Source: Diphasiastrum complanatum (taxonomy: Eukaryota; Streptophyta; Lycopodiopsida; Lycopodiales; Lycopodiaceae). From it: a stretch of DNA of 64,000 bases. Positions 1-13,471 of the stretch are shown here, one piece after another. The stretch spans positions 6,516,548-6,580,547 of the forward strand of contig CM055094.1 in NCBI GenBank assembly GCA_029204225.1, in the 5' to 3' direction. Below the pieces are notes generated by a model. The model was given only the letters and a program-made list of their open reading frames with translations, had not been told where the DNA came from and did not search any database. A program made the position numbers and the translations under genes. How positions within the stretch are numbered: position 1 is the stretch's first letter; each line of letters opens with the position of its first letter.

Positions 1-3000
1 GCAGGTTTGGTGGTTTTTGGAAAAACCAGCGTTTGAGGCGGAGAATTCACTGTATGGACAGCCGTTTGGTGCAACGGGATTTGTAGAGGAGCTGCAAAGG
101 ACAATGATAGTTGGCCATAGCAATTTACAGGGCAAGATTTGGTAAATAGTTGAGAAAGTTATGAACTTCTCAGATTTAGTGGGGTTTTGAAGCTTTTTCT
201 GCAAAGCTGAGTCGTGCGTTGTGAGATCTTCACCAAATTATATGTCGTCAGTCCCATCACAATGGCAGGACTAGGGCAACCTCAATGAGGTTGTATCTGC
301 AAAGGAAAATCTCAGAGCAAGACTGAGAATTGCTTGAGAAAGGATTGAGAAGAGTTTCATGATAATAAGAATTAAAAAAAAATCAATAGTTTGTTGAAAA
401 ACCAGCTGTTTACAGCCAATTCTCACCCAAATTTCATTCTAAAAAGTTCCTTTAGGGTGCAGAGGCAGGGCGCAGCCATCCATAGCATCAAACCGCAACA
501 AAAATGATCAAAATAAGTGAAAAATTGAGGAAGATAGTGCGTGGAAGGGCTGTTGTCGCATGAGGAAGTAGGAGAAAAGGGTTGTGGAGGCCGTGATGGG
601 AGCACGCGAGCCCAACCGAAGATGACCAGTAGTGGCTAGAGTGCTGTAGTATATGGAGGAGTGAAGATCGATGCGGCAGAACGTGGAGAGTTGTCGGATT
701 CGGAGCCTAGGTGATGGATAGAGAAGATTGATTTCTCAAGGAATGATGTAGACCATAGAATCTAAGTTCACAGTTGGATAAAGGTAGAATCCTATGAAAG
801 GCAAAATGACCTTTCTTTTCAATAAAAATCTTCAATCTCAAATTCGTTGAAGGGATCCGAAGTTCAGAATGGTCTCTTTTTTATTAAAAATCTTTAAAAT
901 GAAGAGACAGTTCAAATTTGCAAGCCAATTTGGTTTTGGGCTTATCTTTGGCTAGAGGGCACTTTTTTTGGTCATCCTTGGGCCAAAATGACCCCTGAAA
1001 CTGGCTGCTCAGAGCAGCGACACAGAGTAGAGAGAAATGCATTTCAGGGAGTTTTCGTCACCATTCTATCGAGCGGAGTGCAGGTGATCTAGTGATGGGC
1101 TACATTCGCAATTTGGGTACCGTAGGGCCAAATTTGTGACAAATTTTGGCTGGTGAAACCTACTACAGGGCAATACAAAGAGGCATAATCACTTCTATAT
1201 CATTATTGCTTTCTCCTAACAGGGTAACAAGGTGTTTGAAAGTGGTAAATGCGATATGGGGGCGAATGGTAGCGGAATTGTGTGGAGAAAGCTAGTTTTG
1301 GCGACGAAAGTGCAGTTTGGTGGCATGACTACTCATCATTGGTGACAATTTTGAGAGGGCAATCAATCACAGGTGAGAGGTAGGCATGGTATGCTGGTTA
1401 CAGGTGAAAAATTCTTGTGATTAGGTTCAACTCTTGGGGTTAGAACCGACCAACGTCAGGTGGCGTTTTGGGGGGAACGCCCTCACAGGTATGATCGGCA
1501 ATGACATTGTTGAGTCAGGTGATAGCTGCATTGACACATGCATCTGTAGCGTGGAAATTTCTTGTTTGGAGGGAAATATGGACTAGCTTGGAGATACACA
1601 CATTTTGGCGGTCACAGGTGATGGAAGTGCGAGGTGGTGCCAGTTGGAAGCCATTGGTCAAGATAGCAAACCTGCATTGGACGAGCTGTGTGTGGGACAC
1701 GCAGAGGATGAAGACTGGGTCAATAATCACACTTTGGAGACTCTTAGAGAGTGGTGAGTGTGATGATTTTGCGGTTTTGCAGTCGGTAAGTCAATTTTGA
1801 TCAAGCCATTTTAATTGTGGAGCAGCGTATCAAGTTTGTCATCGAGGAGATACACTTCAACTGCCAGTTTGGATAAGTCAAGTCAATTTGCCATATCATG
1901 ATTGCATCAGGGATGCAGATTCCAGTGATGGCAAGGTGCAGATCGGTTGGTTTGGGCCATGGAAGATCTCACAGGTTCACTTGAAGGGATATTGGCATGC
2001 ACAGTCATGTGAGAGACTTGATGGTGGCTTTGGAGTTCACATCTCACTGTATTCTTAGGGAGTGGTTTGGAACCATTCACAAGAGCAGCTTGGAACTAGC
2101 TTGGGGGAATACATGTGGGCACTACAGGGTAGATGCTCAGATCTTTGTGATCAGGGATGGCTGGGATACCTGATAGGGATAGCAGTGTAGACTGACATGG
2201 GATGATCATCAAGGGGCAGCTATTTCATATTGGACTTGAGTAATTGGCATGGACAAGACTTACAGGTGGGATTTGTGATGGAATTAGGACGCTGCAAACG
2301 CAAGTGGGCAAAGCGTGAAGCTTTGGGAGATGGCTCTAGGTTGTGGAGAGCTGATGGAGATCACAAGAGGTGTAATCGGAGGACAAATAGTATGGCGAGT
2401 GTTTTTCTAGTGATCTACTTGAGGGGACACTGATGGCGAGGACTTCATGGTGTGCTCATTTGGGAGTACATGATGGCATTACAGCAGGGGGCTAGTTTTG
2501 GACATTGGCATCGATGGGAAGGCATATACCATCACGGGCATGGATAAGCTACCTATAGCTTTCATGCAATTGGCTATATTTGCAGGAGTCTAGGCTTGGC
2601 ACATGTGTTGGAATTTTTGTGGTGCAGATTCTCAAGTGGTGAGATAATGGGGAAGCCTAGAGTAAGTCACTCAGAGCCATATACCTCAGTACGATTAGAG
2701 AGACAGTAGTCTCAGGATCCCGTGAGCGGTGACTCAAGGACAAGCTTGTGTTGGCATGGTGTTAGGGGGCACGTAGCCAAGGAGAGCGAGCAGATGCTAG
2801 GAGCCAGGTGGAGTAGGTGATGCTTTGGAGTTCGGCTTGTCTAGCAGGATTGTGACCAGGATCAGAGACATCAGGTAAGCATAGTATGTGGATGACGAGT
2901 CCATTGGGGTGGCACTCAGGGAGATGCTATAGTTGCTCAGGTATGATATGTCATTTGATATATGGACGATGTTTTTCAGCTGGTGCATCATGTGGTGACC

Positions 3001-4200
3001 TAGGGACGGGTCATGCCTACTTGGAGGTAGGTGGCATGGAGTTTCCCTGGGGTGGTACATATCTTGAGGGCATGGAGTGCATTATAGGGTGATGTGGATC
3101 CAGCATGCCCATGGTTGTGAGCCAATAGGGATGGAGATGGTTGCTCAGGGAGTGATAGCTGATACTTTGGCAAGTGATCAGGTGAGCTGCATGGTTATAT
3201 GCACAGTTGTCTCCAGGTTGGTGTCACATGTTGTGGATGGGCTCCTTGGTGGGAGGCCTATATACTGGTCAAATTAGAGTTGGCAACATCAAGTATGGGA
3301 AGCTGAGCCTACATGGGATGTAGGAGAGGCAAATCATCATCAGTATCTTGGGAGATGGGTGAGCTACTCAGGTATAGCGTATGGTGAGGTTTGTGCACAT
3401 TCATTCATTGAGTCTTTGGTATACTCTTATGCTTGGAGCATGGGGAATGAATGGGGATCAACTTTCAGGACTTATTGGACAGTTGGATATGCTTGGACGT
3501 GAGTGCATCTTGTTACAGGTGTGGGCCATGGTTGGAGACCTGATTTGGTGACCAGTGGTGTAGCAGCGAATCTACAGGTGACAAGTGCTAGTACGACATG
3601 ATACCACAGTTTGCGCAAGTCTGGTCATGTATTTGACGTATTCGTGTTGGTTTGCATGAATGTGTGCTTGCATGTTATCTTGTCACGAGAATCTAGATAT
3701 GAGTTGGAGTTTTACGTGGTTGTGCGTTTGCTACGTTTGAAACAAAGTAGTCATTTTATGCTCATTGACTTGTCATTGTCTACTAGCTGTCTATCTAGTG
3801 AGGGTACAATCTTATGGTGGCAGTAAGATTTCTTCATGTTGAGCCTCAGTCACTCATTTATGTCAACTTTACAAGTTTGTGCTTGTAAGTGACTAATAGG
3901 ATGTCAGCCTAGCTAGATGGAGGATGTAAGTCTCATAGTGGCAGTGAGATTTCCTCAGTTTGAGCCATGTCGCTCATGTGGTCCACTTGTGTTTCAAGTT
4001 GGATGGGGATGAGTCAGTTGGTCAAGAGTGTGGTAGACTCTCTGTATGAGCATTGTGTTTACATGATACTTTGTGAGTCAAACCGGGTGGTTTGTTGGTG
4101 TGCTTGAGTGTGAGTCAAGTACAAGGTAGTTGTGATATGCATAACATCTTTTGGACACTCCAGACACTACTGCAATATATTGTTTTTTACCCCTATCACA
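1..4200 (+). other. G/T-rich non-coding stretch, possible internal region of a large non-autonomous LTR element
   Basis: I see no reading frame with family features here; the longest open stretches are about 100 codons and look random. On the given strand G clearly outnumbers C, and motifs such as acaggtg, gtgatgg and ggtgg recur throughout. The stretch ends at a purine tract (cttaagggagagag, 4207-4220) followed by LTR-like DNA. A long non-coding internal region followed by a polypurine tract and LTR is the layout of LARD-type elements. No 5' LTR is in the window, so this stays an inference. It could equally be decayed gypsy DNA. Confidence 0.35.
3784..4010 (+). repeat. Imperfect tandem duplication, unit about 130 bp
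   Basis: Two neighbouring segments share an ordered series of words: tagtggcagtgagatttcct at 3937-3956 matches tggtggcagtaagatttctt in the first unit (about 3815), both followed by gttgagcc/tttgagcc, cact-cat and a cttgt-aagt block. The copies are diverged, so the duplication is not recent. Confidence 0.6.
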
Positions 4201-4206
4201 TTTGAG

Positions 4207-4720
4207 CTTAAGGGAGAGAGTTAGAAATCATATTGTGATCTGATTCATTAGTATAAGCTCTAAATGTGATGATGTAATTACTGTACAATTTATTTGGTTT
4301 ACTGTATATGGTTGTGTTCGGGACATGACCCACTATCATTATATCAGTCGGGCACTAATCCCGTAGTCGGCTACTTGGGTTAGCCGAGTAGCCATACTGG
4401 TAGGAAAAATTAGCGTGTACAAAGTTATATACAGTGTATGCTATAGTTGGGGGCATGTCGCAAGTTTGTCAGTCGAATTTGGCCATATTGGACAGGTGGT
4501 AGGCCAATTTTAGGACACTTGCCTTTTCATGCAATTTGTGAATACTCTATATGTACAGTGTTTCTTTGTAATCTAGAAAACTTTTGTTGTGCCATCTATG
4601 AGAGCTTTTGAGGAGTGGCTATGGTGATTGTGTGATGTGGTCTACATACTGTACTAGATTCTATCGGAATTTCAATTGGATCATCACCTAACTTGTTTGT
4701 ATTTTCAGATTCAGACTTTG
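4207..4720 (+). repeat. LTR-like segment after a polypurine tract
   Basis: A purine run (aagggagagag) is followed by ttagaaatcatattgtg and about 500 bases without coding capacity, ending near ttgttggaaat just before copia-derived DNA. The position of the purine run is what a plant LTR retrotransposon shows at its 3' LTR boundary. There is no second LTR copy in the window to fix the ends, and the terminal TG..CA pair is not certain. Confidence 0.4.
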
Positions 4721-4771
4721 TTGGAAATAAAATGGATAGGAAATCCATAAGTGCTCATTGTATTTTCATAG

Positions 4772-5158
4772 GTGATGGAGCTATATATCTCATTGTCATC
4801 TAGTGAGGCCGAGTACAAAGCACTTACACATTGCACAAAGGAGATGGTATGGATCAAGAGGATGATCAAGGATCTTCACTTGCTAAATTTTTCAGAGAGC
4901 CCAATCATCTTTTGTGACAACCTATCAGCCCAAAAGTTGGCAACCAATCCTATCTTTCATGCTAGGAGCAAGCATATTGAGGTGGCATATCACTTTGTGA
5001 GGGAGCAAGTCTTGGCAAAGGAGGTGGAGCTTCAACGTGTTTCTTCAAAGGAATGTGTAGCTGATATCTTTACCAAAGCATTGGGAAAAGACTTGTTTAT
5101 GAAGCATAGGACTTCACTTGGAGTGTTCTCAAAGTCTATGCTAAAACTAGTTGATTAG
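4772..5158 (+). pseudogene. Ty1/copia RNase H domain remnant
   Basis: The 128-codon open frame is the C-terminal end of a copia polyprotein. It carries SLSSSEAEYKAL near the start, then CDNLSAQKLATNP, ARSKHIEVAYHFVRE and VADIFTKAL. These are the copia RNase H block and tail; the enzyme degrades the RNA strand of the RNA/DNA hybrid during reverse transcription. Everything upstream in pol is missing, so it is a 5'-truncated relic. The frame has no internal stop and ends a few codons after the family's usual end, followed by AT-rich DNA leading to a CT-tract LTR-like region. Confidence 0.88.
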
Positions 5159-6858
<1,700 letters not shown>

Positions 6859-7692
6859 TGCTCCAAAGGACCAAGAAGATCAACCAAGTATCACGAAGTA
6901 CAAATCCTTGATCTGATATGGTGACATCAGCAAAAGAGCTTTAGGACTTGGCTAATCCACCACTCTTGTAATCCATGATTAGTTATAGATGTTTAATCTG
7001 TCTGATCAGGGATGTTACTCGAAGCAACACAAAAAGGTTCACGAAATATATACATTTTGCTTGATGCATAAAACAAATACAAAAAGACAAAAAATAAAGA
7101 ATACAAGTCCACCTGTGAGTGAGACAATTTTGTAAGAAGATCAATAGGTCCAAGAAATCCACTAGTAAGCGAGACATTATTCATGGTAGAACGCCACTTC
7201 TCTCACGCCTATGCATTGTGTGGGTCTGTCACACAGTGCTCGAAATCAAGAAAATCAATAGATGATATTGTAGCTATTATGCACATATTATTTTGAATTT
7301 TGTCTGATCTTGAATGAATTGTTGTCTGCTATTATTCGTGTATCTCATTTACTTGTTTAATCAATTCCACACATTGGTTCAATCTTGTTGAATGTTGTAT
7401 TATTCTATAATGTAGATCAGTAGGTCTCTCTACATTTTGGAGGATTATAAGAATGATATAATAGGCAGTGACCAGCAATCATATCCGAACTCCATCCGAA
7501 TTGACTTCGTTTGTGACGGTTTTTGGCTTCGCATTTTGTTTCGCTTTGCTTCACGATTACTTCGCTTCAGCAATATCAATATCAGAGCTCATTCAAGTTT
7601 CGCTTCGCTTCATTTCGTCTAGTTTCGTTTCGTTTTGTTTCGTTATAGAGCTCGACTGATCTTTGCACAATTTTTCAACTCAAATTTTTCCA
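6859..7692 (+). repeat. 5' LTR of copia element A
   Basis: About 834 bp immediately 5' of a primer-binding site. A second copy lies in inverted orientation at 16184-17007; matching blocks run from caagaagatcaaccaagta to caactcaaatttttcca, which fixes the extent. The last third holds a block rich in TTCG/CTTCG (7525-7652), conserved in both copies. It ends in CA at 7691-7692. The exact 5' terminus is uncertain by a few bases because the two copies differ there. Confidence 0.75.
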
Positions 7693-7696
7693 TTAG

Positions 7697-7708
7697 TGGT
7701 ATCAAAGC
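7697..7708 (+). promoter_or_regulatory. Primer-binding site of copia A (initiator tRNA-Met)
   Basis: The sequence tggtatcaaagc differs at one base from the plant initiator tRNA-Met complement TGGTATCAGAGC. It sits four bases after the LTR end, the normal spacing, and would prime minus-strand DNA synthesis. Confidence 0.85.
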
Positions 7709-7804
7709 CTGTCATAGTTTGACATAGCCACAATGCTATCAGATCCAGGAGGCTAAGCATTCAAGACAAAGAACCATTAACAAGTGAGAACACAATTCAC
7801 AACA

Positions 7805-8655
7805 ATGGCTTCAATAAGCAGTATACAATCGAAAATCTGTACAATCCTTGACTCATCAAGATCTAACTTCCTAGCATGGAAGGTTAAGACCACGCTTATA
7901 CTAAAGGGAGAAGGATTATTTCCCTGGGTAGATGGCACCGAGGAGATGCCTACAACTACAGGCAAGGAGCTACACGAATGGAGGGTGAATGACAAGGCAG
8001 TAGCCGTGTTATCATCATCCATCAAAGATAGCCTGACTCTTGACCTGGGGCTACACTCTCTAAAGCAAAAGAGATGTGGGATACTTTACTCACAAGATTT
8101 CAGACAAAATCACGCAGTCAGATCATGCTACTCGAAGATCAGCTGACAAATTTGCAATGGGATGGCAAAGACCTCACTTCCTTTATCAGAAAGATGAAGG
8201 ATCTGTTCCTTTCATTACACAATTTTGGAGTAGAAAATGCAGTATCAACAGAGAAGCAGCTTACCTATCTGTTAAGAGTCTTACCAAGATCCTTCCAGAC
8301 AACCAGAATGCTGCTAGCAAAGAATCCTACTATGACACTCGAGAAGGTAGTTGTCGAGATTCGAGAAGAAGTTGAAGCTCGAGAGCACCTTGATCACAAG
8401 GATGTTTCTGACCAAGTCCTCTACAGCAACAAGGAGAGGACTAAGAAGCAATTCAAGCCTAAGAGAGAGTCAGACCGAAAGTAGGACCAAAACCAGCAAG
8501 CAGAAGGAGCCAGCAAAGGCAAATGGAAGAACAAAGGAAGACATGCATGAGATGCAAACACGAAGGACATACTGGCGATTCAAAAATTGGCTAAATCCAA
8601 AAATTTAGTGTATCCACTATCATAAAAAGGGTCATGCAGCCATGGACTGCCTCTA
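7805..8655 (+). pseudogene. Copia A gag (capsid and zinc knuckle), frameshifted
   Basis: The chosen start is the first ATG after the PBS, giving MASISSIQSKICTILDSS. The frame shifts near 8050-8075 and continues as a typical copia gag with MWDTLLTRF, QTKSRSQIMLLEDQL, SFIRKMKDLF and LLRVLPRSFQ; this forms the particle that packages the element RNA. A zinc knuckle follows at 8609-8650, but its second Cys is Tyr (C-I-H-Y-HKKGH-AAMD-C), which should weaken RNA binding. In-frame stops at the end of the gag and around the knuckle confirm decay. Spacing to PBS and protease is normal. Confidence 0.88.
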
Positions 8656-8814
8656 GGACCCAAGAGACAAACAAGCTCAAAGCAGACAGGAGAACAATAA
8701 TAGTTCATCCTATGTCGAGGAGCCAGAGAGCTCGAAGATGGGCGAAGAAAGATCAAATCACAAAAATTCGATTGCCTACATATGTGTAGACATGTGTGCA
8801 GTATCAACACCTGA

Positions 8815-9180
8815 CACATAGGAGGTAATCCTTGATTTAGGAGCTATCTCACACTTTGTTACATCAAGATGGATCATGTCTGATTTTTGAAGTGCAGATC
8901 CATCAAGATTTATCATTCTTGGTGATGGATCAAAGCATCAAGTGAATGATATAACGGTAGAGACAGACAACTCGAAGATGTTTTGTTTGTGCCTACACTA
9001 CAGCAGGACTTGCTATCAGTGGCAAGAATAGTCAATGCAGGGATGTGTGTAACATTCTCAAACGAAGCATGCAATGTTGTTGATGCAAACACCAATACAC
9101 TGATCACTCAAGGTAGAAAAGACAACCTGTATCACTTGAAGGTATGCCTACCTACAGAATAAGTGCATCAAAACTCCTAA
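8815..9180 (+). pseudogene. Copia A protease, mutated active site
   Basis: The window shows VILDLGAISHFVTS at 8824-8866 where copia proteases have the aspartic-protease triplet in ILDSGATSHFV. Both differences (Ser to Leu, Thr to Ile) fit single C-to-T changes. Downstream IILGDGSKH matches the usual copia LGDG block. The enzyme would cleave Gag-Pol; here it is inactive and interrupted by stops, including a TGA near 8888. It lies between gag and integrase, the copia order. Confidence 0.8.
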
Positions 9181-9187
9181 TGATTCG

Positions 9188-10108
9188 TTGGATATTATAT
9201 GGCATAGGAGACTATGCCATATAAATTCAATGGCACTATATCAAGCAAGCCATCATGGAGCAATCACATGGGTGAGCATCTCAAATGCAACCAGTTCATT
9301 GACCTGTGATGCATGTATAAAGGGTAAGATGTCATGTACTCCTTTTGTCAAGGACTTCTACAAAACTACAAAGATTCTGGAGCTAGTACATTCAGACATC
9401 TGTGGACCTTTCAACGTGATCTCAGTAGGAGGCTCGAAATTATATATCACCTTTATTGATGATTACAGTAATTTTTCTAGAGTCTACTTCATTCACAATA
9501 AATCAGATGCATTTGACAAATTCACAGAGTATGTGAATTGGACAGAAAGATGCACAAGAAATAAGGTGAAGCAGATCAGAACAGATCGGGGTGGAGAATA
9601 CATCTCAAATCGATTCACTGAATTCTGCAATGATCATGGAATCATTCACAGAAGAACTGCATCTTATACACCACAGCACAATGGTGTTGTAGAAAGAAAG
9701 AACGGGACTCTTATGGAAGCTGCTAGGTGCATGATGGCCTATTTGAAGGCTCCAAGACTGTTGTGGACTGAAGCAGTAGCTAAAGCTGCTTACCTTCAGA
9801 ACAGGACAGGAAAATCTGGTGTTCCTCACACAACACCACACGAATTATGGTGGTGTAGAAAATCCAATCTGGCTCATATTCGAATCTTTGGCTGTGCAGC
9901 ATATGCACATGTTCCTGACAAGCTTCAAAAGAAGCTTGATGAGAAAGCAGAACAAGGATATCTTGTAGGATATGACAATCATTCGTCATACTATAGAGTC
10001 TATATGCCAGAGACAAACACAGTGAAGACAGTCAGCAACGTCAAATTTGATGAGAGCAAAACACTGGGCAACGATGATTTTGTCAGTTATGAAGTCCTTG
10101 GAAGATAG
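9188..10108 (+). CDS. Copia A integrase, uninterrupted 306-codon frame
   Basis: This is the longest open copia domain in the window. It starts with the HHCC zinc-binding region (WHRRLCHIN with CDACIKGK). The catalytic core follows with its three acidic residues in context: VHSDICGPF, RTDRGGEYIS and GVVERKNGTL. The C-terminal part includes RIFGCAAYAHVP and GYLVGYDNHSSYYRVY. The family inserts element cDNA into the chromosome. The nominal start codon lies inside the polyprotein, so this is a fragment of gag-pol, not a gene with its own start. A stop follows VLGR. With gag, protease and RT broken, the element is not autonomous. Confidence 0.9.
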   Translation: MDIIWHRRLCHINSMALYQASHHGAITWVSISNATSSLTCDACIKGKMSCTPFVKDFYKTTKILELVHSDICGPFNVISVGGSKLYITFIDDYSNFSRVYFIHNKSDAFDKFTEYVNWTERCTRNKVKQIRTDRGGEYISNRFTEFCNDHGIIHRRTASYTPQHNGVVERKNGTLMEAARCMMAYLKAPRLLWTEAVAKAAYLQNRTGKSGVPHTTPHELWWCRKSNLAHIRIFGCAAYAHVPDKLQKKLDEKAEQGYLVGYDNHSSYYRVYMPETNTVKTVSNVKFDESKTLGNDDFVSYEVLGR

Positions 10109-11396
10109 TACAATGATCTACCAATTGTGATAGAGGGAGCAGAGGACAAACACTAAGACGAAGATGTTCGAGTCGCACCTCATTCGAGCGACGAATCAGA
10201 CGAAGAAATATTCGCAAGCCAGCCTAATGCTATAATACTTGTAAATCGAAATGGTTCTGGACCTAGCAGATCAGATAAAGGCAAGAGCATTGCAGTACCA
10301 AAAGGATCTCCTAGAAGATTGACAAAGGAACGAAGAGCGCTAGCAAGATTTGTGCCAGGCAACGCAACTTCTATGTCAGAATAGTTTTGTGAATTCAGTA
10401 GAGAACCACAAACATTCGAGAAAGCAATTGAATGTCCAGAGAAGGACAAATGGATCCAAGCAATGAATGAGTAGATGGAATCCATGAGGAAGAATGAGGT
10501 ATGGATGTTGCAGCCATTACCAGATAAGCAAAAGAGATTTTATCAAAGATATGGTATCCACTATGTTGAGACATCCTCTCCTATCGTGAAACATTCATCC
10601 CTACGTTTACTGTTTGCATATGCAGCTGCTTATGATCTCAGGATTCACATTGTGGATGAAAAGACAACGTTCTTGCATGATGAGCTAGACAAAGAAGTCT
10701 ACATGGATCAACCTCTAGGCTACATTTCAAATTCACTTCCTACGTATGCATGCAAAATGCACAGGAGTATCTACGGTCTGAAGCAATCAGCGTGACAATG
10801 GTATAAGAAGAAAGATCATGTCCTGAAATCCTTAGGATTCAAGCCTCTAATAGCTGATTCCAATGTTTATCTAAGAATTACATATGAGAAGATCATCATT
10901 GTAGCTGTATATGTGGACGACAATTTGATACTCTGCAAAAGTAAAGAACTTATTGTTGAGGTGAAGTATGACATCTCGAAACATTTCGAGATTGCAAACT
11001 TGGGAGAAGCCAAATGTTATCTTGGCTTATAGATTGACAGGGACTATGAGGAAGGTAAATTGTACCTTCATCAGTCCAGATATACCTAGAAGATTTCGGG
11101 ATGCTGACTTGCAAAGGACAAATTATTCCAATGCTTGCAAGAACAGTCTTGACGAATGAAGATTGTTCGAAGACTGAAGAAGAAAGAGAATTGATACAAC
11201 ATACACCATACAGAAAGCTGATCGGATCACTAATGTACCTTGCAGATAACACATGTCCTGACATTGCTTATGTCGTGTTCAGGATGAGCCAATTTTGGAC
11301 TAATCCAGGCTCGCGACTCATTGAAAGATGGCGAAACGAATCTTGCAATACCTTCAATTAACGAAGGATTTTGGAAAGAAAATGACTCTGACAAAG
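10109..11396 (+). pseudogene. Copia A reverse transcriptase, broken, lacking RNase H
   Basis: Stop-containing frames carry copia RT blocks: QRYGIHYVETSSPIVKH, HIVDEKTTFLHDELDKEVYM, SIYGLKQSA then a TGA before QWYKKKDH, and the catalytic VAVYVDDNLIL (YVDD at 10910-10921). Later comes YRKLIGSLMYLADNTCPDIAY at 11200-11275. About 35 residues normally found before QRYG are missing. Stops after SIYGLKQSA and in LGL-stop-IDRD replace expected Arg and Gln codons, consistent with C-to-T changes. The RNase H end is absent because the LTR of copia B begins at about 11397. Confidence 0.88.
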
Positions 11397-11642
11397 TGTG
11401 GGACAACCCTAAATGGGATTTAAGGGCACCTTCGTCTTTTTCATCTTTTTTGCAAAAAATCCGACAGTGTCACTCGTGGCTGTTTTAGTTCATTTCTGTA
11501 GAGCTACAGTTTTGGTCCATTTATGCAGACAGAATGTTTACAGCCAATTTCACCGCTTATCAACAATCAATGACAAGGATCGGATGGATGCCATCAGATC
11601 ACCAGCCAACTGACGATCGCAATTGACGACCTAATTTCTTAG

Positions 11643-11651
11643 TATAAATAG
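11643..11651 (+). promoter_or_regulatory. TATA box of copia B LTR
   Basis: tataaatag is a strong plant TATA box. A start about 25-35 bases downstream (11675-11685) would place the whole CT tract in the 5' untranslated leader. Confidence 0.65.
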
Positions 11652-11714
11652 CTGTTCATACTCATACATATTAATTCATTGAAAATCAGAATTATCAGAA
11701 GCGTTTGAATAGTT

Positions 11715-11907
<193 letters not shown>

Positions 11908-12408
11908 CTACGAGCTTGAACACTCCTGAGCATTCTAGCTCACTTCTTAGAGTTGTTTTAGAGATTGTTATTGCGCTACTGCTCATCAGCATTGCGCATT
12001 GATTCAAACTTTCATTTTTAGCTGCTCAGAGATAGCATAGAGTACACGGCTTCAATCCGCATCTTATTGCACTCATTTACTTCTGTTTTGTTTTGAATCA
12101 ATACCATTCTTTATTGCGTTCAGTTTTGTCTCAGACTGTATGTGTTTCCGTATTTCTTCGCAACTAATTATCTGTCTGATAATCTTTGATGCTTAATTGT
12201 TTGGTCACGTAATCACTGCAATACTGACGATTTCAAAGTTAGTTACTATAAGTTCAAACATGATTTCTATCACTATTTCTTGTTTGAAATTGATAGGCGT
12301 AGTCATGCATTGGAAAGATGAAGATAGTTTATTCCGCCATGACACATGAATTTTTTTCATTCATTTCTTTTCGAGCTAGACCTATCTTCTGCATACCACT
12401 TTTCAACA

Positions 12409-12420
12409 TGTTATCAGAGC
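12409..12420 (+). promoter_or_regulatory. Primer-binding site of copia B
   Basis: tgttatcagagc follows the LTR end without a gap and differs at one base from the initiator tRNA-Met complement. Confidence 0.8.
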
Positions 12421-12614
12421 TGTTTTACTACTTCCTTATTTGGTTCCAATATGATATCAAAGCAAAAGCTCTAATATTTCATATCTTTTGCGATATCAAA
12501 TTGATATCATACTCTTCAGTTCTTCTCAACCTTTCAGTAGCAGAGAATTGATTTCTTATTGTTGGTATTACCACATCTTAGCATCATCGATACAATCGAC
12601 AGACTAAGTTTCAA

Positions 12615-13471
12615 ATGGATTCTCAAAGTAAAGCCGGTCTTATCACAGACAAGCTGAATGGATCCAATTATTATTTGTGGAAATTTAAGATGAAGACCTT
12701 GCTAATTGCCAACGAATCATGAGATGTTGTTACAAGTACAGAAGTAAAACCTGAAGACGATGACTCAAAGTGGAAATCGAAGGACGGTAAAGCTTTCGCG
12801 CTTATTATCCTCAATATATCAGATACACAAATTGGACACGTAGCTTAAGCTAAAATGTCAAGAGATGTTTGGGACATTTTGAACTCACTATATAACGTGA
12901 GGGACGTAACTACTAAGTTACAACTACGAAGGAAATTCTTCACATTCAAAATGTCTACTGGTGATTCTCTTTAGAGTCACATCAACCAGTTTAAGAATCT
13001 TTTGCAACAGATGGCCACTGTCAGATCAGTCATAGACGATCAAGGCGCAATTATGACATTGCTTTCAAGCTTGCCCTCTACATATGAGAATTGGGTGATG
13101 ATCATATCGACACACTCAGATTTAACTCTTACTAGATTATCACTATGTTGCTGCAAGAAGACAATAGAAGAAGTCAAGACACTTTCTCTACTTCCTCCTC
13201 TCAAGCTCTATTTATCAACAAAGGCTCGAAGCAACAGAAGCATAAAAGCTCCAAGAAGACTGCAACGAATCAAAAACAGACTCAAGGTCAAGAACAATCA
13301 TCGAATCCACAATCGAAGAAGAAGATGTTTTGCAGGTATTGCAAGCTCAATAACCATGAGATCAAGGATGCCAAATTCTCCAAGCGAAGAACGCAACCAA
13401 GCAACCTGATCAACAAGCAAACACAGTCTCATCATCTCCCCAGGTCGAAGTGGACAAAGATGCATTCATAG
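12615..13471 (+). pseudogene. Copia B gag, stops and frameshift
   Basis: From the first ATG after the PBS the frame reads MDSQSKAGLITDKLNGSNYY and continues with WKFKMKTLL, LRRKFFTFKM and MTLLSSLPSTYENWV, standard copia gag blocks. In-frame stops occur where Trp or Gln is expected (after ANES, GHVA and GDSL). The frame shifts near 13145, after which a Lys/Gln-rich tail leads to a knuckle CRYCKLNNHEIKDAKF whose last Cys is Ala. Copia D has the same knuckle intact, so B and D are related families. Confidence 0.88.
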
